From Pseudomonas umsongensis (GTDB taxonomy: Bacteria > Pseudomonadota > Gammaproteobacteria > Pseudomonadales > Pseudomonadaceae): a DNA stretch of 64,000 bases. The stretch spans positions 558,001-622,000 of the forward strand of contig NZ_NIWU01000002.1 in assembly GCF_002236105.1 (NCBI RefSeq), written 5' to 3'. A program made the translations under genes and the position numbers. Below the pieces are notes generated by a model. The model was not told the origin of the DNA, did not search any database, and saw only the letters and a list, made by a program, of their open reading frames with translations. Shown here in pieces: positions 9,225-18,440 of this stretch. How positions within the stretch are numbered: the stretch's first letter is position 1; every line of letters begins with the position of its first letter.

Positions 9225-10343
9225 TCAAGGCGAAAGTAGGTAGCCGCTGCGATAGGCTTCGGCGCCCGCGACGTGGGCGATCACCATGCCGGCGGTGGCC
9301 ATGCGGCGCAGCGAGCGGGCGTACATCAGGCCGGCGGCAGTGCAATGGACAGGCGTGACACGGTCGCTGATGGGGTCAATGATTTCGGCGATCAGTTGCC
9401 CGGCTTCCAGGTATTGCCCCGGCAGCGCACTGAACACCAGCAGCCCGCCAACAGGCGTCGCCACGGGTTCCACTCCGGCCAGGGGGGTGGCCGGGTAGGG
9501 CAGGTCGGGCAATGGCGCCGACTCACCGGCAATCGCGCCGAAATGAATCAGATAGTCGATCAGCGCCTGGCTGTCCTGGCTGGCCAGCGGGTGGTTGACG
9601 TCGCCCTGGCCGCGCAGCTCGACGGTGACCGAAAAGCTCCCCGGCGGAATATCGAAGTGCTCGCCGAAGCGCTCCTTCAATTGCCACCAGAGCAGCGTGA
9701 AGCATTCATCGAACGACTGGCCACCGGAATCGGTGGCCAACAGGCTGGCTTCGGAACCGATGTAGCGAGCCAGCGGCTCGACCTGTGGCCAGGCTTCGGG
9801 CGTGGTGTACAGGTGCGCCACTGCTTCGAAGTCACAATGCAGGTCCAGCACCATGTCGGCATCGCAGGCCAGCCGTTGCAGGGTCAGGCGCTGGGATTGC
9901 AGCTGGGTGCTGGCGGTCTGCCGCGCCAATGCCTGGCGCAGGTTGTTGCGGATCAGTTCGAGGTTGCGCTGCGGGTCGTCGCCGAGTTGGCCTTCGATCG
10001 CGTTGCCCACCTCTTCGCTCAAATCAATGAACCAGCGGTTGAAGTTCTGCCCACTTTCGAGCTCATAGCGCCCCAGCGGTACATCCATCAGCACTTGCTC
10101 CAGGCCCGGCGGGTTGGCCACGGGCACCAGGACGATTTCACTGCGCAGCCGGCCGGCGGCTTCCAACTCCGCCAGGCGTTGCTTGAGGTGCCACGCCACC
10201 AGCATGCCGGGCATTTCATCGGCGTGCAGGGACGACTGGATGTAGATCTTGCCGTTGGCCGGTTGCGGCCCGAAGTGAAAACTGTGGATCTGTCGTGCGG
10301 TCCCCGGCAGTGGGGCGAGCAATTCATGTATCTGGTGGCGCAT
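9225..10343 (-). CDS. aotO: AotO-like zinc deacylase (succinylglutamate desuccinylase/aspartoacylase family)
   Basis: A 372-residue member of the AstE/AspA carboxypeptidase-like family lodged in an amino acid ABC operon. Zinc ligands are visible in [10 protein letters not shown] (HxxE, about residues 39-42) and DLHCDFEA (third ligand His). The C-terminal third has a beta-rich biotinyl-like part ([19 protein letters not shown]) as in AspA homologues. Substrate is unknown; the gene occurs in the same place in P. aeruginosa but is not needed for arginine/ornithine uptake there, as far as I recall. The ATG at 10343 ([12 protein letters not shown]) is chosen; upstream frame to 10436 would run into aotM. 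Confidence 0.88.
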   Translation of the reverse strand: MRHQIHELLAPLPGTARQIHSFHFGPQPANGKIYIQSSLHADEMPGMLVAWHLKQRLAELEAAGRLRSEIVLVPVANPPGLEQVLMDVPLGRYELESGQNFNRWFIDLSEEVGNAIEGQLGDDPQRNLELIRNNLRQALARQTASTQLQSQRLTLQRLACDADMVLDLHCDFEAVAHLYTTPEAWPQVEPLARYIGSEASLLATDSGGQSFDECFTLLWWQLKERFGEHFDIPPGSFSVTVELRGQGDVNHPLASQDSQALIDYLIHFGAIAGESAPLPDLPYPATPLAGVEPVATPVGGLLVFSALPGQYLEAGQLIAEIIDPISDRVTPVHCTAAGLMYARSLRRMATAGMVIAHVAGAEAYRSGYLLSP

Positions 10344-10368
10344 TTGTCGTGTTTCCCGAAGCGGGGTC

Positions 10369-11079
10369 CTAGTGAGTCGGCCCGAGGAAGGCCAGCCATC
10401 GGCGTTCGGCGAGGCGGAACAGGCCGACCAGCGCAAAGGTGACGGTCAGGTAGATCAGCGCGGCGATCCCGAACGACTGGAAGGTCAGGAAGGTCGCCGA
10501 GTTGGCGTCCCGAGCGACTTTCAGGATGTCCGGGATAGTCGCAGTGAACGCCACGGTGGTCGAGTGCAGCATCAGGATCACTTCGTTGCTGTAGTACGGC
10601 AACGAGCGACGCAGCGCCGAAGGCATGATCACGTAGGCATACAGCTTCCAGCCTGTCAGGCCGTAGGCCTTGGCGGCTTCGACTTCGCCGTGGGCCATGC
10701 TGCGGATCGCCCCGGCGAAAATCTCCGTGGTGTAGGCGCAGGTGTTCAGGGCGAACGCCAGGATGGTGCAGTTCATCGCATCACGAAAGAAGCTGTCGAG
10801 CAGCGGTTGCGCGCGCACGGCGGCCAGGCTGTAGATCCCGGTGTAGCAGATCAGCAGCTGGATATACAAAGGCGTGCCGCGAAACAGGTAGGTGTAGAAC
10901 TGCACCGGCCAGCGAATGTAGAAGTGCGGTGAAACCCGGGCGATCGACAACGGAATCGAGACGATGAAGCCGATGAAGATCGATGCACTGAGCAACCACA
11001 GGGTCATGGCCAGGCCGGTGATGTTCTGACCGTCGGTGTAGAGGAAGGCTTTCCAGTATTCCTGCAGGAGTTCGATCAT
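10369..11079 (-). CDS. aotM: Basic amino acid ABC transporter, permease AotM/HisM
   Basis: Inner-membrane permease of 236 residues with about five hydrophobic segments (first one LAMTLWLLSASIFIGFIVSI). The cytoplasmic EAA loop that contacts the ATPase reads EAAKAYGLTGWKLYAYVIMP. Its start overlaps the aotQ stop by four bases, so the two permease subunits are translationally coupled. The pair forms the heterodimeric channel for the AotJ-delivered substrate. Confidence 0.93.
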   Translation of the reverse strand: MIELLQEYWKAFLYTDGQNITGLAMTLWLLSASIFIGFIVSIPLSIARVSPHFYIRWPVQFYTYLFRGTPLYIQLLICYTGIYSLAAVRAQPLLDSFFRDAMNCTILAFALNTCAYTTEIFAGAIRSMAHGEVEAAKAYGLTGWKLYAYVIMPSALRRSLPYYSNEVILMLHSTTVAFTATIPDILKVARDANSATFLTFQSFGIAALIYLTVTFALVGLFRLAERRWLAFLGPTH

Positions 11080-11804
11080 CGCACAGCCTCCCGGGTACCC
11101 GCGGCATAGCGGCGTTCGAGCCAGCGCAGAATGACGTTGGAGGCGCTGGTGATCGCCAGGTAGATCAGGGCGGCGAGCACCAGGAAGTAGAACAGCTGAT
11201 AGCTGCTTTTACCCGCATCCTGGGCCGCCTTGACCAAGTCGGCGAGGCCGATGATCGACACCAGTGCAGTGGCCTTGAGCATGACCATCCAGTTGTTGCC
11301 GATACCCGGCAGGGCATAACGCATCATTTGCGGAAACACCACGATACGGAACCGCTGGCCGCGCTTGAGTCCGTAGGCCGTGGCTGCTTCGACCTGCCCG
11401 CGAGGCACGGCGAGGATCGCGCCGCGGAAGGTTTCGGTGAAGTAGGCGCCGTAAATGAAGCCCAGGGTCAGTACCCCGGCGCTGAACGGGTTGATCTCGA
11501 TGTATTCCCATTCCATGTAATCGGTGAGCGACGTCAGCCAGGTTTGCAGGCTGTAGAAGATCAGCAGCATCAGCACCAGGTCTGGCACCCCGCGAATCAG
11601 CGTGGTGTAGCACTGTGCAAGCAGGCGTAGCAGTTTGACTTTCGACAGCTTGGCACTGGCGCCGAGTAGACCGAGCAATACGGCCACCAGCAGTGACATC
11701 GCCGATAACTTGATGGTCATCCAGGTGCCTTCCATCAGCAGCGGGCCAAAGCCCTTGAGGCTGAAGGCGGAGAGCCCCAGTGTGTTTAAGAGGTTTTCGA
11801 ACAT
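11076..11804 (-). CDS. aotQ: Basic amino acid ABC transporter, permease AotQ/HisQ
   Basis: Second permease subunit, 242 residues, HisMQ family. Hydrophobic segments begin at WMTIKLSAMSLLVAVLLGLL; the EAA loop is EAATAYGLKRGQRFRIVVF. It lies 56 bases after aotJ, with a strong hairpin and T run between, so it probably receives only part of the transcripts that cover aotJ. The four-base overlap with aotM fits the usual QM order. Confidence 0.93.
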   Translation of the reverse strand: MFENLLNTLGLSAFSLKGFGPLLMEGTWMTIKLSAMSLLVAVLLGLLGASAKLSKVKLLRLLAQCYTTLIRGVPDLVLMLLIFYSLQTWLTSLTDYMEWEYIEINPFSAGVLTLGFIYGAYFTETFRGAILAVPRGQVEAATAYGLKRGQRFRIVVFPQMMRYALPGIGNNWMVMLKATALVSIIGLADLVKAAQDAGKSSYQLFYFLVLAALIYLAITSASNVILRWLERRYAAGTREAVR

Positions 11805-11826
11805 AAATCAGCAACCTGATCGGATG

Positions 11827-11854
11827 AAAAAAGCGCCCATCGCGAGATGGGCGC
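11827..11854 (-). terminator. Intra-operon terminator/attenuator between aotJ and aotQ
   Basis: On the minus strand, GCGCCCAT pairs with ATGGGCGC around six bases (11833-11854), followed at once by six T (11827-11832). It sits in the 56-base gap just after the aotJ stop. Such hairpins commonly leave the binding-protein gene more highly expressed than the membrane genes. Confidence 0.8.
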
Positions 11855-11860
11855 CGGGCA

Positions 11861-12643
11861 TTACTTGCCGCTGTACAGGTTCAGATCGCCGAAGTGTTTC
11901 TTTTGAATAGTGGCGTAGGTGCCATCATCGTGTAACGCTTTGATACCTTTATCCAAAAGTGCTTTCAGCTCGGTGTTACCTTTCTTAATGCCGATTGCCG
12001 TCTTGGCGGGCAGCAGTTCGCTGTCAACCGGCTTGCTGACTTCGTAGCCTTCACCTTTTGGCGACTTCAAGAAGCCCAGTTCGGCTTGCAGCATGTCCTG
12101 GATCGCGGCGTCCAGACGGCCGGAAGTCAGGTCGGAATACACCTGGTCCTGGTTCTGATAGGCCTGGGTCTTCACGCCGGCCTTATCCAGCACAGCCTTG
12201 GCGTAGGCTTCCTGGATGGTGCCTTGTTCGTAGCCGACGGTCTTGCCCTTGAGCGACGCGACGTCTTCGGTCAGGCCGGAACCTTTCTTGAACACGTAGG
12301 CGGTTGGACCGGAGAACAGTTCGCTGGAGAAGTCGATGACTTTTTCGCGGGCCGGGGTGACGGTCATCGAAGAGATCACGCCGTCGAATTTATTGGCCTT
12401 GAGGCCAGGAATCATGCCGTCGAAGTCGCTTTCGACCCATTTGCACTTGACCTTCAGCTCAGCGCAGATCGCGTTCCCCAGGTCGATGTCGAAGCCTACC
12501 AGGCTGCCGTCGGCCGCTTTCGACTCGAACGGCGCGTAGGAAGGGTCAACACCAAAACGCAATTCCTTGTATTCCTTTGCCAGCGCGGAACCGGCTGCCA
12601 CGCACAACGCCAGTGCAGAAAGGGTCAGCAATGCTTTTTTCAT
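11861..12643 (-). CDS. aotJ: Basic amino acid ABC transporter, periplasmic binding protein AotJ
   Basis: Solute-binding protein family 3, 260 residues. Signal peptide MKKALLTLSALALCVAAG with cleavage after SALA. The mature part begins with LRFGVDPSYAPFESK and GFDIDLGNAICAEL, the family signature; aspartates and serines of the ligand pocket lie in FDGVISSMTVTPAREK. Substrate is inferred from operon type to be arginine/ornithine or lysine/histidine. First gene of the operon; the 216 bases upstream carry its promoter. Confidence 0.93.
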   Translation of the reverse strand: MKKALLTLSALALCVAAGSALAKEYKELRFGVDPSYAPFESKAADGSLVGFDIDLGNAICAELKVKCKWVESDFDGMIPGLKANKFDGVISSMTVTPAREKVIDFSSELFSGPTAYVFKKGSGLTEDVASLKGKTVGYEQGTIQEAYAKAVLDKAGVKTQAYQNQDQVYSDLTSGRLDAAIQDMLQAELGFLKSPKGEGYEVSKPVDSELLPAKTAIGIKKGNTELKALLDKGIKALHDDGTYATIQKKHFGDLNLYSGK

Positions 12644-12859
12644 TATTCAATCCCTAAGAACCAATATGAGCGCTTGTGGCGCAGAATTATTGTTACTGGT
12701 AAGCGTAAGCCCTAATGAAAGTAGCAATTTCCGAACCAGAGTACCGAACAAGCGTTTAAAAGGTATTCGGGAAATTGCAGGAGGGGATTAGTGCACGAAA
12801 ATGGGCGTCGTGAAAAGCCTGCACTTTTCTGGTTCTGCACAGCGCTCGCATACAGCGGT

Positions 12860-14545
12860 TCAGCCGAGCAGATCCTGTAATGTACCCAGGTGATCAGCCT
12901 CTTCGACCGATTTGTCCTGCCGCCAGCGCAGCATCCGCGGAAACCGCACCGCAATCCCGCTTTTGTGCCGTTTGGACAAGGCGATGCCTTCGAAACCCAG
13001 TTCAAACACCAGGCTCGGCTTGACGCTGATCACCGGGCCGAATTTTTCTACCGTGGTTCTGCGCACGATGTTGTCGACCTGGCGCATTTGTTCATCGGTC
13101 AACCCTGAATAGGCCTTGGCAAACGGCACCAGCGCGCGTTCGCTGGCGTCGGGTGGCGCGTCCCAGACGGCGAACGTGTAATCGCTGTAGAGACTGGCGC
13201 GGCGGCCATGGCCGCGCTGCGCATAAATCAGCACCGCGTCGACACTGAACGGGTCGACTTTCCATTTCCACCAGACCCCCATGTCCTTGGTGCGACCGAC
13301 GCCGTAGAGCGCGTCCCGAGCCTTGAGCATCATGCCTTCGACCCCGAGCCGGCGCGATGCTTCCCGCTGGCGGGCGAGGTCGAACCAGTCTTCGCCGGTC
13401 AATAAGGGCGAGGCGAGCAGCAGAGGATTGTTGGCCTGGGTGATTACCTTCTCCAGTTGACTGCGCCGCCGGTTTTGCGGCTGATTGCGCCAATCCTCGC
13501 CTTGCCATTCCAGCAAGTCGTACGCGAGGATGACCACCGGCACGTCATTGAGAATCTTGCGGGTGAGGTTTTTCCTGCCGATCCGCTGCTGCAACAGGGC
13601 GAAAGGTTGTACGGCAGGGGAATCCGGAGGCGGATCGAAGGCATCTTCGGTCCCTGTGTGAGCGGCTTTCCAGGCGACGACCTCGCCGTCGATCACGGTG
13701 CCGTCGGGCAAGCAGTGGATCATACTGTCAAATTCAGGAAAGCGATCGGTGACCAATTCTTCACCGCGCGACCAGATCCATAGGCGTCCTTCGCGTTTGA
13801 CGATCTGGGCGCGGATGCCATCCCACTTCCATTCGACCTGCCACTGGCTGGCGGTGCCGAGCAGCGCTTCGAATTGTTCGACCGGTTGTGCCAGGGCGTG
13901 GGCGAGGAAAAACGGATACGGCTGACCGCCGCGTTGCGCATGTTCGTCGGGAGATTGCGCGGCGACCAACTTCAAGTAGCTGGCGGCAGTGGGGCGGTTG
14001 GACAAATCGGTGTAGCCGACCATTCGTTGGGCCACGCGCTTGCTGTCCAGGCCAGTCATGGAGGCCAGCGCTCGGGTCACCAGCAACTTCGAGACACCGA
14101 CGCGAAAGCTGCCGGTGATCAACTTGATGCACAGCATAAGGCTGGGGCGGTCCAGTTGCGACCAGAGAGCGGGGAGGCGTTCGGCGAGCACCTGCGGGGA
14201 TTCGCCGCGCAATGGCAGCAGTTTTTCTTCGATCCATACCGCCAATCCGTCGCTGGAGCGATAAGGCGATTCGGGCAACACCAGGGAAATCGTTTCCGCC
14301 AGGTCGCCCACCGCCTGGTAGCTTTCTTCGAACAGCCACGCCGAAAGCCCGGAATACGCGACTGCCAACTCCGGCAGGACGCGCACCGGCACTAATTGCC
14401 TGGGGCGTCCTCCGGACAGAAAGTACACCGCCCACGCGGCATCTTCCGGCGCGGCCTGAGCAAAATACTCTTGCATCGCCGCCAGCTTGGCGTTGCTCGA
14501 TGTCGTGGCGTCGAGTTCGGCGTACAGCTGGGCGAAAGCCTTCAT
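12860..14545 (-). CDS. ATP-dependent DNA ligase, repair type
   Basis: Ligase of 561 residues in the N-terminal DNA-binding plus nucleotidyltransferase plus OB-fold arrangement of the LigB/LigC type (not the polymerase-fused LigD). The AMP-accepting lysine is K240 in the motif KWDGIR; motif III VIDGEVV and motif IV/V GVEGMMLKARDALY, WWKWK are present. It seals nicks in DNA repair. Its start overlaps the end of the MBL exonuclease by four bases (ATGA), so they form an operon. This ligase is the partner that gives the helicase and PdeM at 4638-7783 the name ligase-associated. Confidence 0.93.
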   Translation of the reverse strand: MKAFAQLYAELDATTSSNAKLAAMQEYFAQAAPEDAAWAVYFLSGGRPRQLVPVRVLPELAVAYSGLSAWLFEESYQAVGDLAETISLVLPESPYRSSDGLAVWIEEKLLPLRGESPQVLAERLPALWSQLDRPSLMLCIKLITGSFRVGVSKLLVTRALASMTGLDSKRVAQRMVGYTDLSNRPTAASYLKLVAAQSPDEHAQRGGQPYPFFLAHALAQPVEQFEALLGTASQWQVEWKWDGIRAQIVKREGRLWIWSRGEELVTDRFPEFDSMIHCLPDGTVIDGEVVAWKAAHTGTEDAFDPPPDSPAVQPFALLQQRIGRKNLTRKILNDVPVVILAYDLLEWQGEDWRNQPQNRRRSQLEKVITQANNPLLLASPLLTGEDWFDLARQREASRRLGVEGMMLKARDALYGVGRTKDMGVWWKWKVDPFSVDAVLIYAQRGHGRRASLYSDYTFAVWDAPPDASERALVPFAKAYSGLTDEQMRQVDNIVRRTTVEKFGPVISVKPSLVFELGFEGIALSKRHKSGIAVRFPRMLRWRQDKSVEEADHLGTLQDLLG

Positions 14546-15585
14546 GGCAGTGCCTCGACGCTCTCGGCTTCGGCGGTCGATGCCTCCTCATCGTCACCGT
14601 ACTCGGTGCGAAAGCCCTGGGCATCGAGGCCTTGTTCACGCAGGTGGCGCACCAATACCGCGACGGAACCGTGCGTGACCATTACCCGCTCAGCGCCAGT
14701 CTGTTCGATGGCCCACAGCAATCCCGGCCAGTCTGCGTGATCGGACAACACGAAACCGCGATCCACCCCACGTCGCCGACGCGTTCCGCGCAAGCGCATC
14801 CAGCCGCTGGCGAAACCGTCGCTGTAGTCGCCGAAACGGCGCATCCAGGTGCTGCCACCGGCCGAAGGCGGAGCGATGACCAGCGCTTTGCGCAGAATCG
14901 GATCGTTTTTTTGGAAATCGCCAGCGTAGAGCGTTGGCGGCAGGTCTATGCCGGCCTCGCGATAGACACGGTTCAGCGGCTCCACCGCGCCATGCGTCAG
15001 GATCGGCCCGAGGCTGGCATCGATGCCATGGAGAATGCGCTGGGCCTTGCCGAAGGAATAACAGAACAGCACGCTGGCTTTATCTTGCTCGGCATTGGCC
15101 TGCCACCATTGATTGATCTCGGTAAAGACCTGCGCCTGGGGCTGCCAGCGATAGATCGGCAGGCCGAATGTCGACTCGGTGATGAAGGTGTGACAGCGCA
15201 CCGGTTCGAACGGTGCGCAGGTGCCGTCGGGTTCGATCTTGTAGTCACCTGACGCCACCCAGACTTCCCCGCCATATTCCAGGCGCACCTGAGCCGAGCC
15301 GAGGACGTGGCCGGCGGGGTGGAAACTCAGGGTAACGCCGTGATGCAGCAACCGCTCGCCATACGCCAGGGTTTGCAGGTCGATGTCCTGGCCCAGTCGT
15401 GCCCGCAGTATCCCTTCACCGGGTGCTGCCGCCAGGTAGTGCTGGTTGCCGGTGCGGGCGTGGTCGCCATGGGCGTGGGTGATGACCGAACGCTCGACCG
15501 GCCGCCACGGATCGATGTAGAAATCGCCGGCGGGGCAATACAAGCCTTCAGGGCGCGCGATGACAAGGTCCACGTTGCTGTCCAA
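14542..15585 (-). CDS. Ligase-associated MBL-fold exonuclease
   Basis: Metallo-beta-lactamase/beta-CASP-like nuclease of 347 residues (mRNA 3'-end processing factor family, bacterial repair branch). Metal motif HAHGDH at residues 37-42; HPAGHVLGSAQV supplies the next ligand; VASGDYKIEPDGTC the aspartate; SDHADWPGL and THGSVAVL lie near the C-terminus. It heads a two-gene operon with the ligase. Predicted DNA exonuclease in the same repair module as the helicase and PdeM; substrate polarity cannot be read from the sequence. Confidence 0.9.
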   Translation of the reverse strand: MDSNVDLVIARPEGLYCPAGDFYIDPWRPVERSVITHAHGDHARTGNQHYLAAAPGEGILRARLGQDIDLQTLAYGERLLHHGVTLSFHPAGHVLGSAQVRLEYGGEVWVASGDYKIEPDGTCAPFEPVRCHTFITESTFGLPIYRWQPQAQVFTEINQWWQANAEQDKASVLFCYSFGKAQRILHGIDASLGPILTHGAVEPLNRVYREAGIDLPPTLYAGDFQKNDPILRKALVIAPPSAGGSTWMRRFGDYSDGFASGWMRLRGTRRRRGVDRGFVLSDHADWPGLLWAIEQTGAERVMVTHGSVAVLVRHLREQGLDAQGFRTEYGDDEEASTAEAESVEALP

Positions 15586-15663
15586 GTGCAGGGGCTTGTT
15601 AGCTAGGAGGCTGGCGCGGGCGAAGAAGTTCTATCGGGAATTCCCGGGTAAACAACCTACCCC

Positions 15664-15752
15664 CTGTAGGAGCTGCCGCAGGCTGCGATCTTTGACCTTG
15701 TTTTTTCAAAGATCAAGATCAAAAGATCGCAGCCTGCGGCAGCTCCTACAGG
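15664..15752. repeat. REP palindrome, GCAGGCTGCGATC type
   Basis: CTGTAGGAGCTGCCGCAGGC continuing to GCGATCTTTGA on the left is matched by the exact reverse complement on the right (GATCGCAGCCTGCGGCAGCT and on). It fills the space between quiP and the exonuclease gene and could form a very long hairpin. Confidence 0.9.
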
Positions 15753-15760
15753 GAATGTGG

Positions 15761-18211
15761 TTATTTTCCAGGTGTCAGGGTCAGGCGCTTGGTTCCATAC
15801 ACCCGGTCGAAATTCTCCGGCTGCATTGGCAAGCTCTGATACTGCCCCTTCAGCCATGGCTCGATACCGTTGAGGTAGTTCGGGCTGGCCGGGTTGCCGG
15901 ACTGGCCGGTGGCGATCTGGCCCATCAGCGGTTCGGGTTGGCCGAAGTCGACGATCAGGCGCATGGCCGGCACCCGTGTGGTGTTGAAGTCTTGGCCCAC
16001 GGAATAGGCGGCCGTGTTGAGGGTGGTGTGGTCGCCGCCGGCTGGCTGCGGACCTCGCACGGTCTGGCCGCTGGCGTTCTTCCACTCATAGCGGTGAAGT
16101 TTGCCCCACTGCCAGGCTTTATGATCGCCACCCAACTGACTGTCGCCAGCGGTGATCGCCGCCGCCAGGCTGCGGGCGAGGATCGCCGGTTTGTCTTCTT
16201 TCTGCGCGGTGTGCACATCATCCCAGAATGGACTGTCTTCGCGCCCCAGCAAGTGATCGGCCTGCGCCGCGTAAGACAAGCTGCCATTGGCGATGAAAGC
16301 TTGCCACGCCGGGCTGCCTTGTGGCCCCAATTCATCGAGGAAAATCTGCCGGGTGCTTTCCTGCAGGAACAGCTGATAGATGGCCGCATCGGCGGAGGTC
16401 GGGCTGAGTTTGCCGTCAAATGCCATCAAGCGGGTCAGGGCCTCGCGTGCCTTGCCGCGATCCGCCACGGGCAAGGCCTCGATGGCCTGCTTGAGCGGCT
16501 GTGACATCCCCGGTGCTTCGAACATTTTCTTCAGTTTGGCGGCGAAGGTGGTGGTCTGGTCGTACTGCATGGCGATCAGGCTACGGGTGTCGTGCTTGCC
16601 CACGCCGGCCAGTTCGGCCAGGCGCTCGCCACGTTCCGGTGCCGACCAGGAGTTGGATAGCTGCATGCCATAGCCATGGGGAATGACCCGCTGGTTGGCG
16701 GTGCCGAGCCAGCCTTGGGCCGGGTCCTGATCGTAGGGGTGCAGCATCGGGTCGGCGTAACCGTCCCAATCGTAACGCCCCTCCCAACCAGGCGAGGGCA
16801 ACAGGCCTTCGCCTTCGCGGCGGTTTGGATAGCGGCCGGTGACTTGCCAGCCAATGTGGCTGGCATCGGCGAACATCAGGTTCAAGGTAATGGCGCGAAT
16901 CTCGCGGCTGGCGTCCGAGGCTTTCTCGACATTCTGCGCCCGGGACAGGTCAAAGAAGGCGTCCAGGCTCTTGTCGTCGGTAAAGTTCGGCGTTTGCAAG
17001 GCCAGGCCGAAACCGCTGCCCTGCGCCAGGCCCTGGGCACTGTTGAGCAGGGGACCGTGGCGGGTTTCGAATATCGCTTCGCGAATCGGCCGCTGGCCTT
17101 TGACGAAGTAGGTTTCATTGCGCACGATCGCCGGCTGCCACTTGCCAGCGGTTTCGTAGGACAGCCCATTACCCTGGCGTTTGATTTTTTCCAGGAACAG
17201 GTCCTGGTTGTCGCCCATGACGCTGGTCATGCTCCAGGCCACTTTGCCATTGAAACCACCCAGGATCATCGGCAACCCGGCGAGGGTCACACCGGAAGCC
17301 TGGTACTTCGATGTGCGGATCTGCACGTAGCTAAACAGCGCCGGTACCCCCATCGGCCCGTGGCTGTCGCTGGCCAACAGGCTTTTACCGCTGCGGCTGC
17401 GCTGCGGGGCAATGGCCCAGTTGTTCGATGAGGTGGCGCCCAGTAGATTAAGCTCGGACAGCTGGCCGGTGGCCTTGCTGATCTCGGCCAGCCCCGGTAC
17501 CTGCCCGCTGAGCTTGATGCCTTGCAGCTTTTCACTTTCGGCCAGTGGCAGTTTTTCATCCGGGGCCGAAGGGGTCAGCCACGGCAGTTTGTCGGTAGTG
17601 ACGCTCTGGGCCAGCACCAGCGAGGCAATTTCCTCGGGCAGGTTGGCTGACTGACTGAAGTTGAGCAGGCAGAAAATCAGCGCCGAGTCTTCCGGCTTCC
17701 AGTACTCGGGCTTGTACCCGGTGGCGGCGAGGTCGGCAGGCAGCTTGTCGCGGTAGCGGAACAGATAGGCGTTGACCCCGCGGGCATAGACTTCGAAGAA
17801 GCGCTTGAGTCGCGGTGAGGAGGCCTTGTACAGCTCGCCAGCGCTCTTCTTCAGGTTGACCGCGCGCATATAGCGGTCGGCGTCCAACAGGTCCGCTCCC
17901 TGCATCTCGGCCAATCGACCCTGGGCGAGCAAACGCAGGGTGACCATCTGGGTGATGCGGTCACTGGCGTGCACATAGCCGAGGGAGAACAGTGCGTCGT
18001 GGAAAGTGCTGCTTTCGATCAACGGCATGCCCATCGCATTGCGCCGAACCGAAACGTTCTGCGCCAGGCCTTTGAGCGGCTGTACGCCGGAGGTGGGCGG
18101 GAGGGTGTCCTGGGCATTGAAGCTCTGACAACCGGTCAGGCTCAAGACACCCGCCACTGCTGCGGCAACGCCGAACCGGGGTAGAAAATGTGAAAGGGCT
18201 GGCGAGGCCAT
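15761..18211 (-). CDS. quiP: QuiP-type acyl-homoserine lactone acylase (penicillin acylase family), predicted lipoprotein
   Basis: N-terminal-nucleophile amidase of 816 residues, of the family that includes AHL-lactone acylases PvdQ and QuiP. The start at 18211 (AGGAG seven bases upstream) gives a signal peptide ending in a lipobox, LSLTGC (Cys at about residue 28), followed by Gln, which suggests an outer-membrane lipoprotein. The self-processing serine is in TSSNNWAI (Ser at about residue 262, before Asn-Asn-Trp), preceded by an alpha-subunit of about 235 residues and a linker. Beta-subunit motifs [12 protein letters not shown] and RHGPLL are present. A glutathione transferase gene lies nearby, as beside quiP in P. 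aeruginosa. The actual substrate could be a long-chain AHL or another acyl amide. Confidence 0.87.
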   Translation of the reverse strand: MASPALSHFLPRFGVAAAVAGVLSLTGCQSFNAQDTLPPTSGVQPLKGLAQNVSVRRNAMGMPLIESSTFHDALFSLGYVHASDRITQMVTLRLLAQGRLAEMQGADLLDADRYMRAVNLKKSAGELYKASSPRLKRFFEVYARGVNAYLFRYRDKLPADLAATGYKPEYWKPEDSALIFCLLNFSQSANLPEEIASLVLAQSVTTDKLPWLTPSAPDEKLPLAESEKLQGIKLSGQVPGLAEISKATGQLSELNLLGATSSNNWAIAPQRSRSGKSLLASDSHGPMGVPALFSYVQIRTSKYQASGVTLAGLPMILGGFNGKVAWSMTSVMGDNQDLFLEKIKRQGNGLSYETAGKWQPAIVRNETYFVKGQRPIREAIFETRHGPLLNSAQGLAQGSGFGLALQTPNFTDDKSLDAFFDLSRAQNVEKASDASREIRAITLNLMFADASHIGWQVTGRYPNRREGEGLLPSPGWEGRYDWDGYADPMLHPYDQDPAQGWLGTANQRVIPHGYGMQLSNSWSAPERGERLAELAGVGKHDTRSLIAMQYDQTTTFAAKLKKMFEAPGMSQPLKQAIEALPVADRGKAREALTRLMAFDGKLSPTSADAAIYQLFLQESTRQIFLDELGPQGSPAWQAFIANGSLSYAAQADHLLGREDSPFWDDVHTAQKEDKPAILARSLAAAITAGDSQLGGDHKAWQWGKLHRYEWKNASGQTVRGPQPAGGDHTTLNTAAYSVGQDFNTTRVPAMRLIVDFGQPEPLMGQIATGQSGNPASPNYLNGIEPWLKGQYQSLPMQPENFDRVYGTKRLTLTPGK

Positions 18212-18440
18212 GGCAAAGCTCCTGCGGGGGGTAAAGGCGGCGGCGCGCAATAAAGGCGCTACGTTAGTGAGCAGGAGGGGGGCGCGCAAGCGGGATGCGG
18301 GGTTATTTCAACAATCGGCCGGGCGGTGCCATCGGTCGAGCCTGTTATTTCTGACAGTAGACAATCCATTGTGCCGGGCAGACGCTGTTTTCCTGCTCAC
18401 GCTGACTGTGTTCAGCGTTCCTGGCAAATGGAGTCTCTAC

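Noticed and set aside
12712..13005. 97-codon frame in the aotJ-ligase gap
   Set aside because: Mostly overlaps the ligase end in another frame, with Cys/Arg-rich composition unlike real genes here.
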